Source of the DNA: Oligoflexia bacterium
Lineage (GTDB): Bacteria; Bdellovibrionota_C; UBA2361; JBGSMV01
Assembly (NCBI GenBank): GCA_019694515.1
Contig: JAIBBU010000017.1
Span: forward strand, 1-60,919
Reading direction: 5' to 3'
DNA: 60,919 nucleotides
Shown: piece after piece, positions 53,480-60,919 of the stretch
How positions within the stretch are numbered: the stretch's first letter is position 1
Layout of the letters: each line of letters starts with the position of its first letter
The notes under the pieces: model-generated
What the model was told of the DNA's origin: nothing
Database searches by the model: none
What the model saw: only the letters and a program-made list of their open reading frames with translations
Made by a program: the position numbers and the translations under genes

Positions 53480-54850
53480 ATGTTTGACGCACTGCAATCC
53501 AAGCTTGAAACAGCTTTTAAAGCTATTCGCGGCCGCGCCGTAATCACCGAGGCCGATGTCGAAACCGCGATGAAGGCTGTGCGCATGGCGCTTCTGGAAG
53601 CCGACGTAAACTTCAAAGTCGCCAAAGAGTTCTGTGCTCAGGTCGGAGCGCTTGCTAAGGGTGCGGAGGTGCTTAAGAGCCTGACCCCCGATCAGCAGGT
53701 GATCAAGATCGTACATGCCCAGCTGGTTGCCACGATGGGTAATCAAGCCGCCGAGCTAAATTTGCGAGTTGCTCCTCCCGCCGTAATCATGATGGCCGGG
53801 CTGCAAGGCAGCGGCAAGACCACCACCAGCGGCAAGCTCGGACGCTGGCTTGAACGCGAACAGAAACGCAAGGTATTGCTGGTGCCTGCCGACATTTACC
53901 GTCCCGCTGCGATTCAGCAGTTAACCACTCTCGGGAAATCCTTAGACGTCCAGGTCTACCCCAGTACGAGCGCGCAGCGTCCGGTTGAAATCTGTACGCA
54001 GGCGGTGGAATACGCGCGCAACCACGGCATTGACTGCGTGATCCTCGATACCGCAGGCCGGCTGCAAATCGACCAAGAGTTGATGGCTGAGCTTGAAGCG
54101 ATCAAGGCCGCGGTCCAGCCGCATGAAATTTTGCTGGTCGCGGACGCCATGACGGGTCAGGAGGCGGTGAATGTTGCAACGGGATTTGACCACAGCCTAG
54201 GCATAACCGGCCTCGTGCTGACCAAGCTGGACGGCGATGCACGCGGCGGAGCGGCACTTTCCATGCGTGCCGTCACGGGTAAACCGATCAAATTCATCGG
54301 TGTCGGAGAGAAACTGGACGCCCTAGAGCCTTTCCATCCGGAGCGCATGGCTTCGCGCATTCTGGGTATGGGCGATGTGCTGAGCCTGATCGAGAAAGCG
54401 GTCAAAGAGGTGAATCTCGATGAATCGGCTGCGCTGCATAAGAAGATCAAAAAGAATGAGTTTTCCCTGGATGATTTTCTGGGCCAGCTGCGAACCATTA
54501 AGCGCATGGGAAGTGTATCTTCGTTGGCCTCTATGATCCCGGGGATGGGCAAGATGATGCAGCAGGTCGATTCAGCTCAGGCCGATCGGGAAATGAAGCG
54601 GGTCGAAGCGATCATCCTCTCGATGACCCCTGGCGAGCGCCGCAACCACACGATCATTGACGGCAGCCGCAGACGCCGGATTGCCAGCGGCTCAGGCACC
54701 ACCGTAGAAGAGGTCAATCGATTATTGAAACAGTTCACAGAAATGAAGAAGATGATGAAGAAGTTCAGCTCCATGGGAATGGGTGGACTAGCGGGGCTGA
54801 TGGGCGGCAAAGGCATCCCCGGCTTGGGCGGTTTTAAGGGAAGACACTGA
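53480..54850 (+). CDS. ffh: Signal recognition particle protein Ffh
   Basis: The GTPase and RNA-binding subunit of SRP, which targets membrane proteins to FtsY and the translocon. The 456 residues have the N domain, the P-loop GLQGSGKTT (107-115), VPADIYRPAAIQQL, LDTAGRL, TKLDGDARGGAALS, and an M domain (about 300-456) with a Met-rich hydrophobic groove and the signal RNA-binding RRNHTIIDGSRRRRIASGSG. The C-terminus is a Gly/Met-rich tail (GMGGLAGLMGGKGIPG). ATG at 53480. metG follows after 4 bp. Confidence 0.97.
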   Translation: MFDALQSKLETAFKAIRGRAVITEADVETAMKAVRMALLEADVNFKVAKEFCAQVGALAKGAEVLKSLTPDQQVIKIVHAQLVATMGNQAAELNLRVAPPAVIMMAGLQGSGKTTTSGKLGRWLEREQKRKVLLVPADIYRPAAIQQLTTLGKSLDVQVYPSTSAQRPVEICTQAVEYARNHGIDCVILDTAGRLQIDQELMAELEAIKAAVQPHEILLVADAMTGQEAVNVATGFDHSLGITGLVLTKLDGDARGGAALSMRAVTGKPIKFIGVGEKLDALEPFHPERMASRILGMGDVLSLIEKAVKEVNLDESAALHKKIKKNEFSLDDFLGQLRTIKRMGSVSSLASMIPGMGKMMQQVDSAQADREMKRVEAIILSMTPGERRNHTIIDGSRRRRIASGSGTTVEEVNRLLKQFTEMKKMMKKFSSMGMGGLAGLMGGKGIPGLGGFKGRH

Positions 54851-54854
54851 GCAC

Positions 54855-56552
54855 ATGCATAAGCGTGAAAAAATAATCGTAACCTGCGCAATTCCATACG
54901 CTAACGGTCCGCTGCATATCGGCCATCTCGCCGGATGTTATGTTCCCGGAGATATCTACGTCAGATTCAAGCGCCTGCAGGGTCACGAGGTACATTTTGC
55001 CTGCGGTACCGATGAACACGGAGCTGGTATCACGATTCTGGCAATTCGCGAGAACACTACCCCTCAGGCGATCGTTGACAAGTACTATGAAATTCTGAAG
55101 CAGGATTTCGTAAATTGCGATATTGACGTCGACGTGTTCTCCCGCACCACCCGCCCATTCCATTACAAGCGCTCGCAGGAATTTTTCCTGAATGCGCTAA
55201 AAAACGGGTATATTGAAAAAAAGACCGAAGCTCGCCTCTACTGCTCCAGCTGCGATAAATTTCTGCCCGATCGGTATGTTTTGGGCGAATGTCCTAAGTG
55301 TCATTCGGCCAATGCACGCGGCGACCAGTGTGAGAAATGTGGCAGCTGGTATGAGCCTGAGGAATTAATCAATCCGATTTGCCAGATTTGCAAGGTTACT
55401 AAGGCTACCCTTAAACCCACCTCCCATTGGTATATCGCGCTAGATAAACTCGAGGCGCCGCTTACAAAATACTTAACCGAGAAGGAGCAGAGCTGGCGGC
55501 GCAATGTCATGGGATATGCCTGGCAACCGCTTAAGGCCGGCCTGCAGCCGCGTTCGATCACGCGTGATTTGGACTGGGGCGTTCCGGTGCCGCTGGACGA
55601 AGCACAGGGTAAAGTTTTGTATGTCTGGTTCGATGCCCCCATCGGCTATATCTCGGCCACCGAAGAATGGGGCATCGAAGCCGGAGAGCCGGATCGTTGG
55701 AAAAAGTGGTGGCTCGATCAAAACGCTAAGATTGTGCACTTCATTGGTAAAGACAACATCGTCTTTCACACCGTAGTATGGCAGGCGATCTTAATGGCCG
55801 ATGGTCGCTTTCCCTTACCAGAGCTGGTCTGCGGCAATGAATTTCTCAACTTGGAGGGGGAGAAGATCTCTACCAGCCGTAATTTTGCGATCTGGGCGTC
55901 CGATGCCGTTAAGAGTGTGGGGGCGGATGCGTTGCGATACTACCTGACCCGCATCAGCCCTGAGACCAGCGACAGCAATTTCACCTGGTCGGATTTTCAA
56001 ACTCGGGTGAACGGCGAACTAGCGGACGTTTTTGGAAATCTGCTGAATCGTGCGCTTTCATTTCTGAATGCCCATTTTGCAGGAGAGGTTCGACCAGCGG
56101 GCGCAGAAGTCGACGCTCGGATCTTAGATCGGATTAATGAAACAGTTGCGGCTTATAGCGCTGCGCTCGAAGGTGGATTTAGCAAACAGGCGCTGGAGAG
56201 CGTCGTCGAGTTGGGCCGCTTCCTGAATGGATATTTCCAGGAGAAGCAACCGTGGAAGGTAAAAAAGACCGATCCCGCTGAGGCCCACAGCATCTTGCAC
56301 AGCACCATCTTCGGCATTAAAGCGCTGGTACTGTTATTATACCCCGTATGTCCAAATGCAGCACAGCGCTGGTGGGAGCAGTTAGGTTTTTCTCTCCAGA
56401 TTAAGGAAAGCCAGCTAACACAGATCTTAGAGCCGTTCACAGCTGGACATCGAATTAGCCAGAACATTCAACCGGTGGTTCAGAAGATCGAGGATGCTGT
56501 TATCGCATCCGAGAAAGAGCGTTTAAGTCAGACGCTCAAACAACGGATTTGA
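54855..56552 (+). CDS. metG: Methionyl-tRNA synthetase
   Basis: Charges tRNA-Met. The 565-residue enzyme has the class I HIGH motif (PLHIGHL, 19-25). A four-pair zinc domain follows, with CSSC, CPKC, CEKC and CQIC in the 128-178 region (two-knuckle MetG1 type). The tRNA-helix part contains DLDWGVPVP and YVWFDAPIGY, and the KMSKS site reads KISTSRN near 336, a variant known from other MetRS subfamilies. No C-terminal EMAP-like tRNA-binding domain is present; the sequence ends after the anticodon helical bundle. Its start is 4 bp from the ffh stop, an uncommon pairing, and likely co-transcribed. Confidence 0.96.
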   Translation: MHKREKIIVTCAIPYANGPLHIGHLAGCYVPGDIYVRFKRLQGHEVHFACGTDEHGAGITILAIRENTTPQAIVDKYYEILKQDFVNCDIDVDVFSRTTRPFHYKRSQEFFLNALKNGYIEKKTEARLYCSSCDKFLPDRYVLGECPKCHSANARGDQCEKCGSWYEPEELINPICQICKVTKATLKPTSHWYIALDKLEAPLTKYLTEKEQSWRRNVMGYAWQPLKAGLQPRSITRDLDWGVPVPLDEAQGKVLYVWFDAPIGYISATEEWGIEAGEPDRWKKWWLDQNAKIVHFIGKDNIVFHTVVWQAILMADGRFPLPELVCGNEFLNLEGEKISTSRNFAIWASDAVKSVGADALRYYLTRISPETSDSNFTWSDFQTRVNGELADVFGNLLNRALSFLNAHFAGEVRPAGAEVDARILDRINETVAAYSAALEGGFSKQALESVVELGRFLNGYFQEKQPWKVKKTDPAEAHSILHSTIFGIKALVLLLYPVCPNAAQRWWEQLGFSLQIKESQLTQILEPFTAGHRISQNIQPVVQKIEDAVIASEKERLSQTLKQRI

Positions 56553-56777
56553 ATAACGACCCCATTCGCACATTTGGGGCCGACCATTGCGCTACCCAAG
56601 CACCTGCCTCGACCGTCCCCAAACGATGCCCGGGATAGCTTTAAATGGCTATTAGGGTCGATTTTAGCGTTGTTAAGCTCAAAAATAGGTACCACGTTGA
56701 CTTAAGACTCCCGTCTAAGTGGCCGATGTAACTGATGAACAATCATCTACGAGCGGTTTTTAGGGCGGGTTACGAAA

Positions 56778-57509
56778 ATGACGGTTTCGCGGTCAGTTCA
56801 ACGCAATGGCTTTACTCTCATGGAGGTCATGATTGCGCTGATTATCGTGGGCCTCGCACTTGGCGCCGCGTCCTCTTCCTATATCGCACATCTCAAAGCC
56901 AATCTGCACGGCCAGGCAATCTTCGAAGGGTCACAAGCGGCGCAGACTGTCTTGGACGAGCTCAGATATTACGACATCGATACACTTCCGGCTTCTGGAA
57001 CAGTGGGGCCAACACGAATTCAGTCGCAATCGAAGCGTAGCTACGACGTATATGTGACCTACTGTGAAGATCCCTCCTACTGCTCATCGGATCAGGTCCG
57101 TCAAATTAGCATCAGGGTTGAGCATAAGGGCAACACGATCTATCAGACCCAAACGATCTTTACCACCTTTGAGAAGGGATCAGGCACCTATTCCAGTTCG
57201 TCGAGCTCCGCTTCTAGTTCATCGTCAAGCTCAGCTTCGGCATCGAGTTCGTCCAGCAGCCGTTCTTCATCGAGCTCATCTAGTTCCTCTGTGTCCTCCA
57301 GCTCAAGTTCGGTTTCAAGTTCGAGCTCTTCCTCCAGCAGCCGCTCCTCGAGTTCGTCATCGTCAGTCTCGTCATCGTCTTCGTCTTCTTCCTCGTCCTC
57401 TTCTAGTAGTCGATCCTCGAGTTCGTCCTCGTCATCTTCAAGCCGCAGCTCATCGAGCTCCTCCTCCAGCCGCAGCTCAAGCAGTGTGTGTAGGAGCTGG
57501 AGATGCTAG
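56778..57509 (+). CDS. PilV-like pseudopilin with poly-serine tail (cluster B)
   Basis: A 243-residue prepilin-like protein: leader MTVSRSVQRNG, then FTLMEVMIALIIVGLALGAASSSY with Glu at +5. A small globular part with CEDPSYC (disulfide) and ISIRVEHKGNTIYQTQTIFTTFEK follows. Residues 139-236 are a Ser-rich tract (about 87 of 98 Ser, the rest Ala, Val and Arg), and the protein ends VCRSWRC. The head matches the cluster A PilV-like protein, which ends at the ETVFTTLR equivalent, so the tail is an addition. Poly-serine usually links domains, yet nothing follows it here. Glycosylation or a flexible surface role is inferred. It overlaps the next gene by 7 bases. Confidence 0.88.
   Translation: MTVSRSVQRNGFTLMEVMIALIIVGLALGAASSSYIAHLKANLHGQAIFEGSQAAQTVLDELRYYDIDTLPASGTVGPTRIQSQSKRSYDVYVTYCEDPSYCSSDQVRQISIRVEHKGNTIYQTQTIFTTFEKGSGTYSSSSSSASSSSSSSASASSSSSSRSSSSSSSSSVSSSSSSVSSSSSSSSSRSSSSSSSVSSSSSSSSSSSSSSRSSSSSSSSSSRSSSSSSSSRSSSSVCRSWRC
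57192..57485 (+). repeat. Serine-codon low-complexity tract
   Basis: 98 codons, of which about 87 are Ser written with a mix of TCG, TCC, TCT, TCA, AGC and AGT. The codon mixing means the amino acid run is conserved while the DNA is not a simple microsatellite. This argues for selection on the protein rather than slippage alone. Confidence 0.85.
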
Positions 57510-57964
57510 CGCAGAGCTCCGGCGCACTCGATGGCCCACAGGCGGGATACTCCCTGATGGAGATGCTCGTGGTGCTTGCCTTGATATCGATTATCGCCGC
57601 TACGGCGCTTAGCGATCTCAAAGTCTTAGAAAATCCCCTTTCCAGCGCCAGCGCCAATATCACTCACTATCTTAGGCTGGTGCGCTCACGGGCCATTTCA
57701 CAGACCAAAGCTATCAAGGTCACGCCTTCAGGCTACCGGCGGCTTTCAGCCTCCTCTGCCGAGAGCTGTACCAGCGAGGTCTTCACCCCAGTCACTGACC
57801 TGACCCTCGATCTAGATGATGATATCGCTCTGCGCACCAATGACTGGCATGTGTGCTTCAGTCAACGCGGACTGGCAGATGCACATGTAATTTTCGAATT
57901 CTATTCCAGCACCGGAGATCGCACCGTGCAGATCGCGCTTGGAGGCGGGATAAAAATCGAATGA
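57503..57964 (+). CDS. FimT/GspH-like pseudopilin (cluster B)
   Basis: A 153-residue prepilin-like protein. The N-terminus MLAQSSGALDGPQAG is followed by YSLMEMLVVLALISIIAATAL with Glu at +5. The body follows FimT/GspH and the cluster A relative: ITHYLRLVRSRAISQTKAIKV, CFSQRGLADAHVIFEF, and a final LGGGIKIE. The ATG at 57503 has a TAGGAG ribosome site and overlaps the poly-serine pilin end by 7 bases. Its own stop overlaps the PilW-like start as ATGA. Confidence 0.86.
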   Translation: MLAQSSGALDGPQAGYSLMEMLVVLALISIIAATALSDLKVLENPLSSASANITHYLRLVRSRAISQTKAIKVTPSGYRRLSASSAESCTSEVFTPVTDLTLDLDDDIALRTNDWHVCFSQRGLADAHVIFEFYSSTGDRTVQIALGGGIKIE

Positions 57965-58857
57965 GAACGCCCCGTGTTACACACAGCAGCGGATTCACAC
58001 TGGTTGAGCTGCTGGTCTCAATGGGACTAACAGCTGTTGTAATGACGCTGGTGTTAAGCGGAGTCCTCGCGTTTCGCACCGGTTATTATCAAGACATCGT
58101 ACGCACCAGAATCAACGGCAACCTGCGTTCAGCCATGGATATCATTTCGATGAACGTGCGCCAGGCTGGAGAGAATCTGCAAAGCAATTTTCCCGCAATT
58201 ATTTTAACAAATGGCAGCGCTAGCGCTGCGGACACCCTCAAACTACGTCGGAATTTGGTGCCAGAGATATTGACGCTCTGCACGACCATCGCAGCGGGCG
58301 CCTCGACCCTCGCAGTATCTTCCGCAAGCACCGCGAATGCCGAATGCGTTCCGGCAAATGTAGCTCCGCTCTACACGGTATTTGAAGGATTGCGAAATTC
58401 CAATGGTGGATCGATGCGAGTTTTCATTTACGATCGATCAACCCGCACCGGAGAATTTGTTGATTACAGTTTGGGCACGTTCGCAGGGGGCCAATATTCG
58501 ATCACAATTTCGGCCGCCCAGCATGCTTACACCCAGCTAAATACAGGCGTTTATATCGTAGAGGAATACGCTTTTGAGGTGGATGCTGCGCAGAAGACGC
58601 TGAACCTATACATCGACGATCAGCGCGACACCCCCCAAGCAGTGGCTTTCGGTGTCACCAATTTCCAAGTCTCGCTCGAAATGAGCGATCACACTACCCT
58701 GAGCGCTTTTACCCAGAGCAGCGGCACTCAGGATTGGAAAGATATTGAACAGATCGATCTGACATTGAATGGCGAAGACTCATACCGTGGTGAGACAATT
58801 ACCTCGTCGATCAGTGCTCAATATTTTCCTCGAAATGTACTCTCATTTGACGGTTAA
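57961..58857 (+). CDS. PilW-like minor pseudopilin (cluster B)
   Basis: A 298-residue prepilin-like protein: leader MRTPRVTHSSG, then FTLVELLVSMGLTAVVMTLVL with Glu at +5. The body parallels the cluster A PilW (NVRQAGENLQSNFPA, TLKLRRNLVPEILTLC, ITSSISAQYFPRNVLS). The ATG at 57961 gives the normal short leader and ATGA coupling; an earlier in-frame codon lies inside the FimT-like gene. It is 6 bp upstream of the PilX-like gene. Confidence 0.88.
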   Translation: MRTPRVTHSSGFTLVELLVSMGLTAVVMTLVLSGVLAFRTGYYQDIVRTRINGNLRSAMDIISMNVRQAGENLQSNFPAIILTNGSASAADTLKLRRNLVPEILTLCTTIAAGASTLAVSSASTANAECVPANVAPLYTVFEGLRNSNGGSMRVFIYDRSTRTGEFVDYSLGTFAGGQYSITISAAQHAYTQLNTGVYIVEEYAFEVDAAQKTLNLYIDDQRDTPQAVAFGVTNFQVSLEMSDHTTLSAFTQSSGTQDWKDIEQIDLTLNGEDSYRGETITSSISAQYFPRNVLSFDG

Positions 58858-58863
58858 GGGGCA

Positions 58864-60768
58864 ATGAACAGGGCGGCATCGAAAGAGCAAGGCTTCGCGC
58901 TGATTACAGCGTTGATGTTATTGGGCGTCTTAGCGGCACTGTTTGCGGCTTACTACAGCCTTACGGAAACAGAGCTTAAATTGGTCAAGAGTTCGAAGGA
59001 TAGCCAGAGTGGTTTCAATGCGGCTGAAGCAGGACTAAATCTCCGGGCCGAGGAGATCCGGGCGATCTTTAGAGATTACGACCGGCCCTACGGAACATCT
59101 CCGACCGGCGTTGCCGACTGCGATGCCGGCAGAAATGGGAGCGACGATTACATCTGCCGCACTTACTCATTTTCGAATGGGCACACCGCCACTACCTACG
59201 TAAAGCCCGATGCCAGCAATCCGTTACAACGGATTATTCCGCCGGGAGAGCTTTTTGCCGGCCTAAGCGCACAAGAGTATCGTTATACTGTAACTTCCGT
59301 CGGACGCAATCGCAGCGGCAGTAACGAGGCGATCTTGGACCTAACTTTTTTCAGCCGGCTAATTCCTCTCTTTCAGTTCGCCATCTTTTTTCAGGAGGAT
59401 CTGGAGTTCTTTAACGGCGCCACCATGACCGTAAATGGCCCGGTACACACGAATGGCAGCTTATATCTGGGCACGCAGGACGGAGGCACCACTAATTTGA
59501 CCGGACAGGTCAGTGTCGCCGGAACCTTCTACCGCGGGCAGAAATCGCAGAGCGCTTGTACTGGATACACCGGCACAGCCGGCATCTCTACCACTACCGA
59601 TAAAGCTCACCCGACCTATGTCAATCTTCCCAGCTGCAGTGGATCACGCTCCGTAATCAGCAATGTCACCACCTGGAAAGATACGGTGAAGTTAGCAGTA
59701 CAACCAGTAGAGGTTCCCTCGCCTGACGGCATGGATTCCTTTTCCGAGGGTGAATATTGGCAGCGCGCCGATACCCGGATCGTGCTAAGGCTGGACGCCT
59801 CCGGAAATGTTCTAACCAATCACTCGGCCACCGGGGTGGAGGTAGTTGATACGTCCGGTAACTACGACGCAACTGCGACTGCCGCTCTGCATAACGCCGC
59901 ATGTACCGGACTGATTGCCGAGGGTGCAACGAACTACGTGGTAGGGAATCGCGGACCTGAGGATGCACAAAAGCTCAGGCTCTACCGAGAATATCAGCAC
60001 AATGCCACGACCAATAACTACCAGCGCACCTTAGAAGTGGATATGCGCGGACTGCTTAACTGTATTCAGCGCTTTCCCGCGATTATGGGGGGCAAACTGC
60101 TTAGTGACTACACCGAACAAGGCTTGGTTTTCTATTTTGCAGTGGACGGGCCGCTTTCCTCCGCCACACATAACAACTATTCGGTTCGCATTCGCAATGG
60201 AGCGCAGCTGCAGTCCAACATCAGTGGCGCTGCAACGGTACGGGGGCTGACTATAGTAACCGATCAGGGGCTGGTAGTTTGGGGAAATTACAACTCGACC
60301 GGGTGGGTGCCCGCGGCCCTCATGGGCGACACGCTATGGCTTTTGTCTAACAGCTGGGTTGATACCGATTCCGTCGAAACGGACGTTTATAACCGCGATG
60401 GCAACGCCACTACCGTATATGCCGCCGCGCTCTCGGGCATCAAGCGTACGGGTGACGCCAATGGCGTTGCAGGTCAGGATCACGGCATTGATACCAATGG
60501 CGGCGGCGCGATTAACGTGTTTCGCTTTAATGAATGGTTCCGGGTGGGAACGGCGATCCCTGATTTTACCTACGTCGGATCAATTGTCAGTCTCGGAGCA
60601 CCACGCAAGTCGTCCTCCAGCTGGGGACCATTCACCTATTATAGCGCTCCTAATCGTGTTTGGTCGTATGAAACCCGCTTCAACGATCCCGATCAACTAC
60701 CACCAATGACTCCAACCTTCGTATACCTGCGCCAAGAACTCTTCGTGCGCGACTACGAACTCGACTAG
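58864..60768 (+). CDS. PilX-like type IV pilus assembly protein (cluster B)
   Basis: A 634-residue protein with a PilX_N start (KEQGFALITALMLLGVLAALFAAYY, helix about 11-34, then GFNAAEAGLNLRAEEIRAIF) and a long extracellular part. Shared with the cluster A protein are IPPGELFAGL, VNGPVHTNGSLYL, EVDMRGLLNCI, GNYNSTGWVPAAL and a FVYLRQELFVRDYELD end. So the whole length is homologous. The ATG has AAGGGG just upstream. It is the last gene of cluster B; a tandem repeat starts directly after its stop. Confidence 0.88.
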   Translation: MNRAASKEQGFALITALMLLGVLAALFAAYYSLTETELKLVKSSKDSQSGFNAAEAGLNLRAEEIRAIFRDYDRPYGTSPTGVADCDAGRNGSDDYICRTYSFSNGHTATTYVKPDASNPLQRIIPPGELFAGLSAQEYRYTVTSVGRNRSGSNEAILDLTFFSRLIPLFQFAIFFQEDLEFFNGATMTVNGPVHTNGSLYLGTQDGGTTNLTGQVSVAGTFYRGQKSQSACTGYTGTAGISTTTDKAHPTYVNLPSCSGSRSVISNVTTWKDTVKLAVQPVEVPSPDGMDSFSEGEYWQRADTRIVLRLDASGNVLTNHSATGVEVVDTSGNYDATATAALHNAACTGLIAEGATNYVVGNRGPEDAQKLRLYREYQHNATTNNYQRTLEVDMRGLLNCIQRFPAIMGGKLLSDYTEQGLVFYFAVDGPLSSATHNNYSVRIRNGAQLQSNISGAATVRGLTIVTDQGLVVWGNYNSTGWVPAALMGDTLWLLSNSWVDTDSVETDVYNRDGNATTVYAAALSGIKRTGDANGVAGQDHGIDTNGGGAINVFRFNEWFRVGTAIPDFTYVGSIVSLGAPRKSSSSWGPFTYYSAPNRVWSYETRFNDPDQLPPMTPTFVYLRQELFVRDYELD

Positions 60769-60814
60769 CCCGTTTCGCCTGGTACCACCAACCCGTTTCG
60801 CCTGGTACCACCAA
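60769..60814. repeat. Perfect 23-bp tandem duplication
   Basis: Two identical, directly adjacent 23-bp units (60769-60791 and 60792-60814) begin at the base after the PilX-like stop codon. Each contains the palindrome GGTACC. No further copy is in this window. It could be a recent duplication, or the edge of a repeat family or insertion site. Confidence 0.85.
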
Positions 60815-60854
60815 CCTGAGAGTCAACTAAATGAGATAGCGGCCGAACAGTTGT

Positions 60855-60919
60855 ATGGATGAGGCCATTAAGAAACAAGGACCCGGATATAATCCGGCTT
60901 ATTACCATACGGACGGGAG
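60855..60919 (+). CDS. Possible start of a further gene, cut by the window edge
   Basis: An ATG at 60855 opens a frame that runs to the window end (21 codons, MDEAIKKQGPGYNPAYYHTD...). There is no clear ribosome site and the peptide is too short to identify. It is listed only because the frame stays open and an initiator codon is present. Confidence 0.2.
   Translation, partial: MDEAIKKQGPGYNPAYYHTDG

Noticed and set aside
56697..56732. TTGACT upstream of pseudopilin cluster B as a promoter
   Set aside because: No acceptable -10 box at 16-18 bp spacing; a sigma-54 pattern was also looked for and not found.
57064..57612. Alternative frame through the serine tract giving an Arg/Pro/His/Ala-rich protein
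   Set aside because: It is the shifted reading of the Ser codons and lies inside the PilV-like and FimT-like genes.
1..60919. tRNA, rRNA, CRISPR arrays, insertion sequences and prophage genes
   Set aside because: Looked for T-loop patterns, repeated spacers, transposase or integrase motifs; none was found.

Overview
The window looks like a chromosomal segment of an uncultured Gram-negative bacterium of moderate GC content. Pointers are a lipoprotein-rich envelope, an AmiC-type amidase, an FtsN-like SPOR protein, two sets of type IV minor pseudopilins and an ABC polysaccharide exporter. The protein types and the gene order next to the SPOR gene fit a proteobacterial (perhaps delta-type) lineage, but no taxonomic marker here settles the phylum. 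I saw no integrase, insertion sequence, CRISPR array, rRNA or tRNA gene. Genes are tightly packed with many 1-4 base stop/start overlaps.

Layout. 1-5.3 kb: the N-terminal part of a thiolase (minus strand), a cluster-less radical-SAM-like protein with its own terminator, thioredoxin, then a pair made of an HU-like/HU-like/SUFU-like protein and a quinone-reductase-type dehydrogenase. 5.4-12.4 kb (minus): a PP2C phosphatase with a membrane anchor and coiled coils, purH, purD, a small exported protein and glpD. 12.7-20.1 kb (minus): mutS, cell-wall amidase, CCA-type nucleotidyltransferase, a degenerate arginyl-tRNA-synthetase-like protein and a SPOR protein, all overlapping or nearly so. 20.4-26 kb: a very large exported polytopic protein and an unknown helical protein. 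26.3-30.2 kb (minus): csaA, cmk, rpsA and a MOSC protein.

30.4-34.4 kb (minus) is minor pseudopilin cluster A (FimT/GspH-, PilV-, PilW- and PilX-like, then a small secreted Cys protein). 34.7-40.4 kb holds a patatin, a degenerate alpha/beta-hydrolase-like protein, small proteins, a membrane-anchored nuclease-like protein and a cytoplasmic hybrid histidine kinase. 40.6-49.7 kb (minus) is a surface-polysaccharide operon: hpt, Wzt-like ATPase, Wzm-like permease, two GT-B glycosyltransferases, a GT-C glycosyltransferase with a discoidin-like tail, a PlsC-like acyltransferase and an LPG-synthase-TM/flippase-like protein. 49.8-56.6 kb (plus): two lipoproteins (one an M48 protease), an exported double-CMD protein, a flagellin-like cytoplasmic protein, ffh and metG. 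56.8-60.8 kb (plus) is minor pseudopilin cluster B, paralogous to cluster A, whose PilV-like member carries a 98-residue serine tract. It is followed by a 23-bp perfect tandem repeat.

The most unusual items are the degenerate ArgRS embedded in the mutS-to-SPOR operon, the flagellin-like protein without flagellar neighbours, the HU-HU-SUFU architecture, the duplicated pseudopilin clusters with the poly-serine pilin, and the duplicated/fused 1419-residue membrane protein. Functions given for these are inferences from motif reading; no database search was run.
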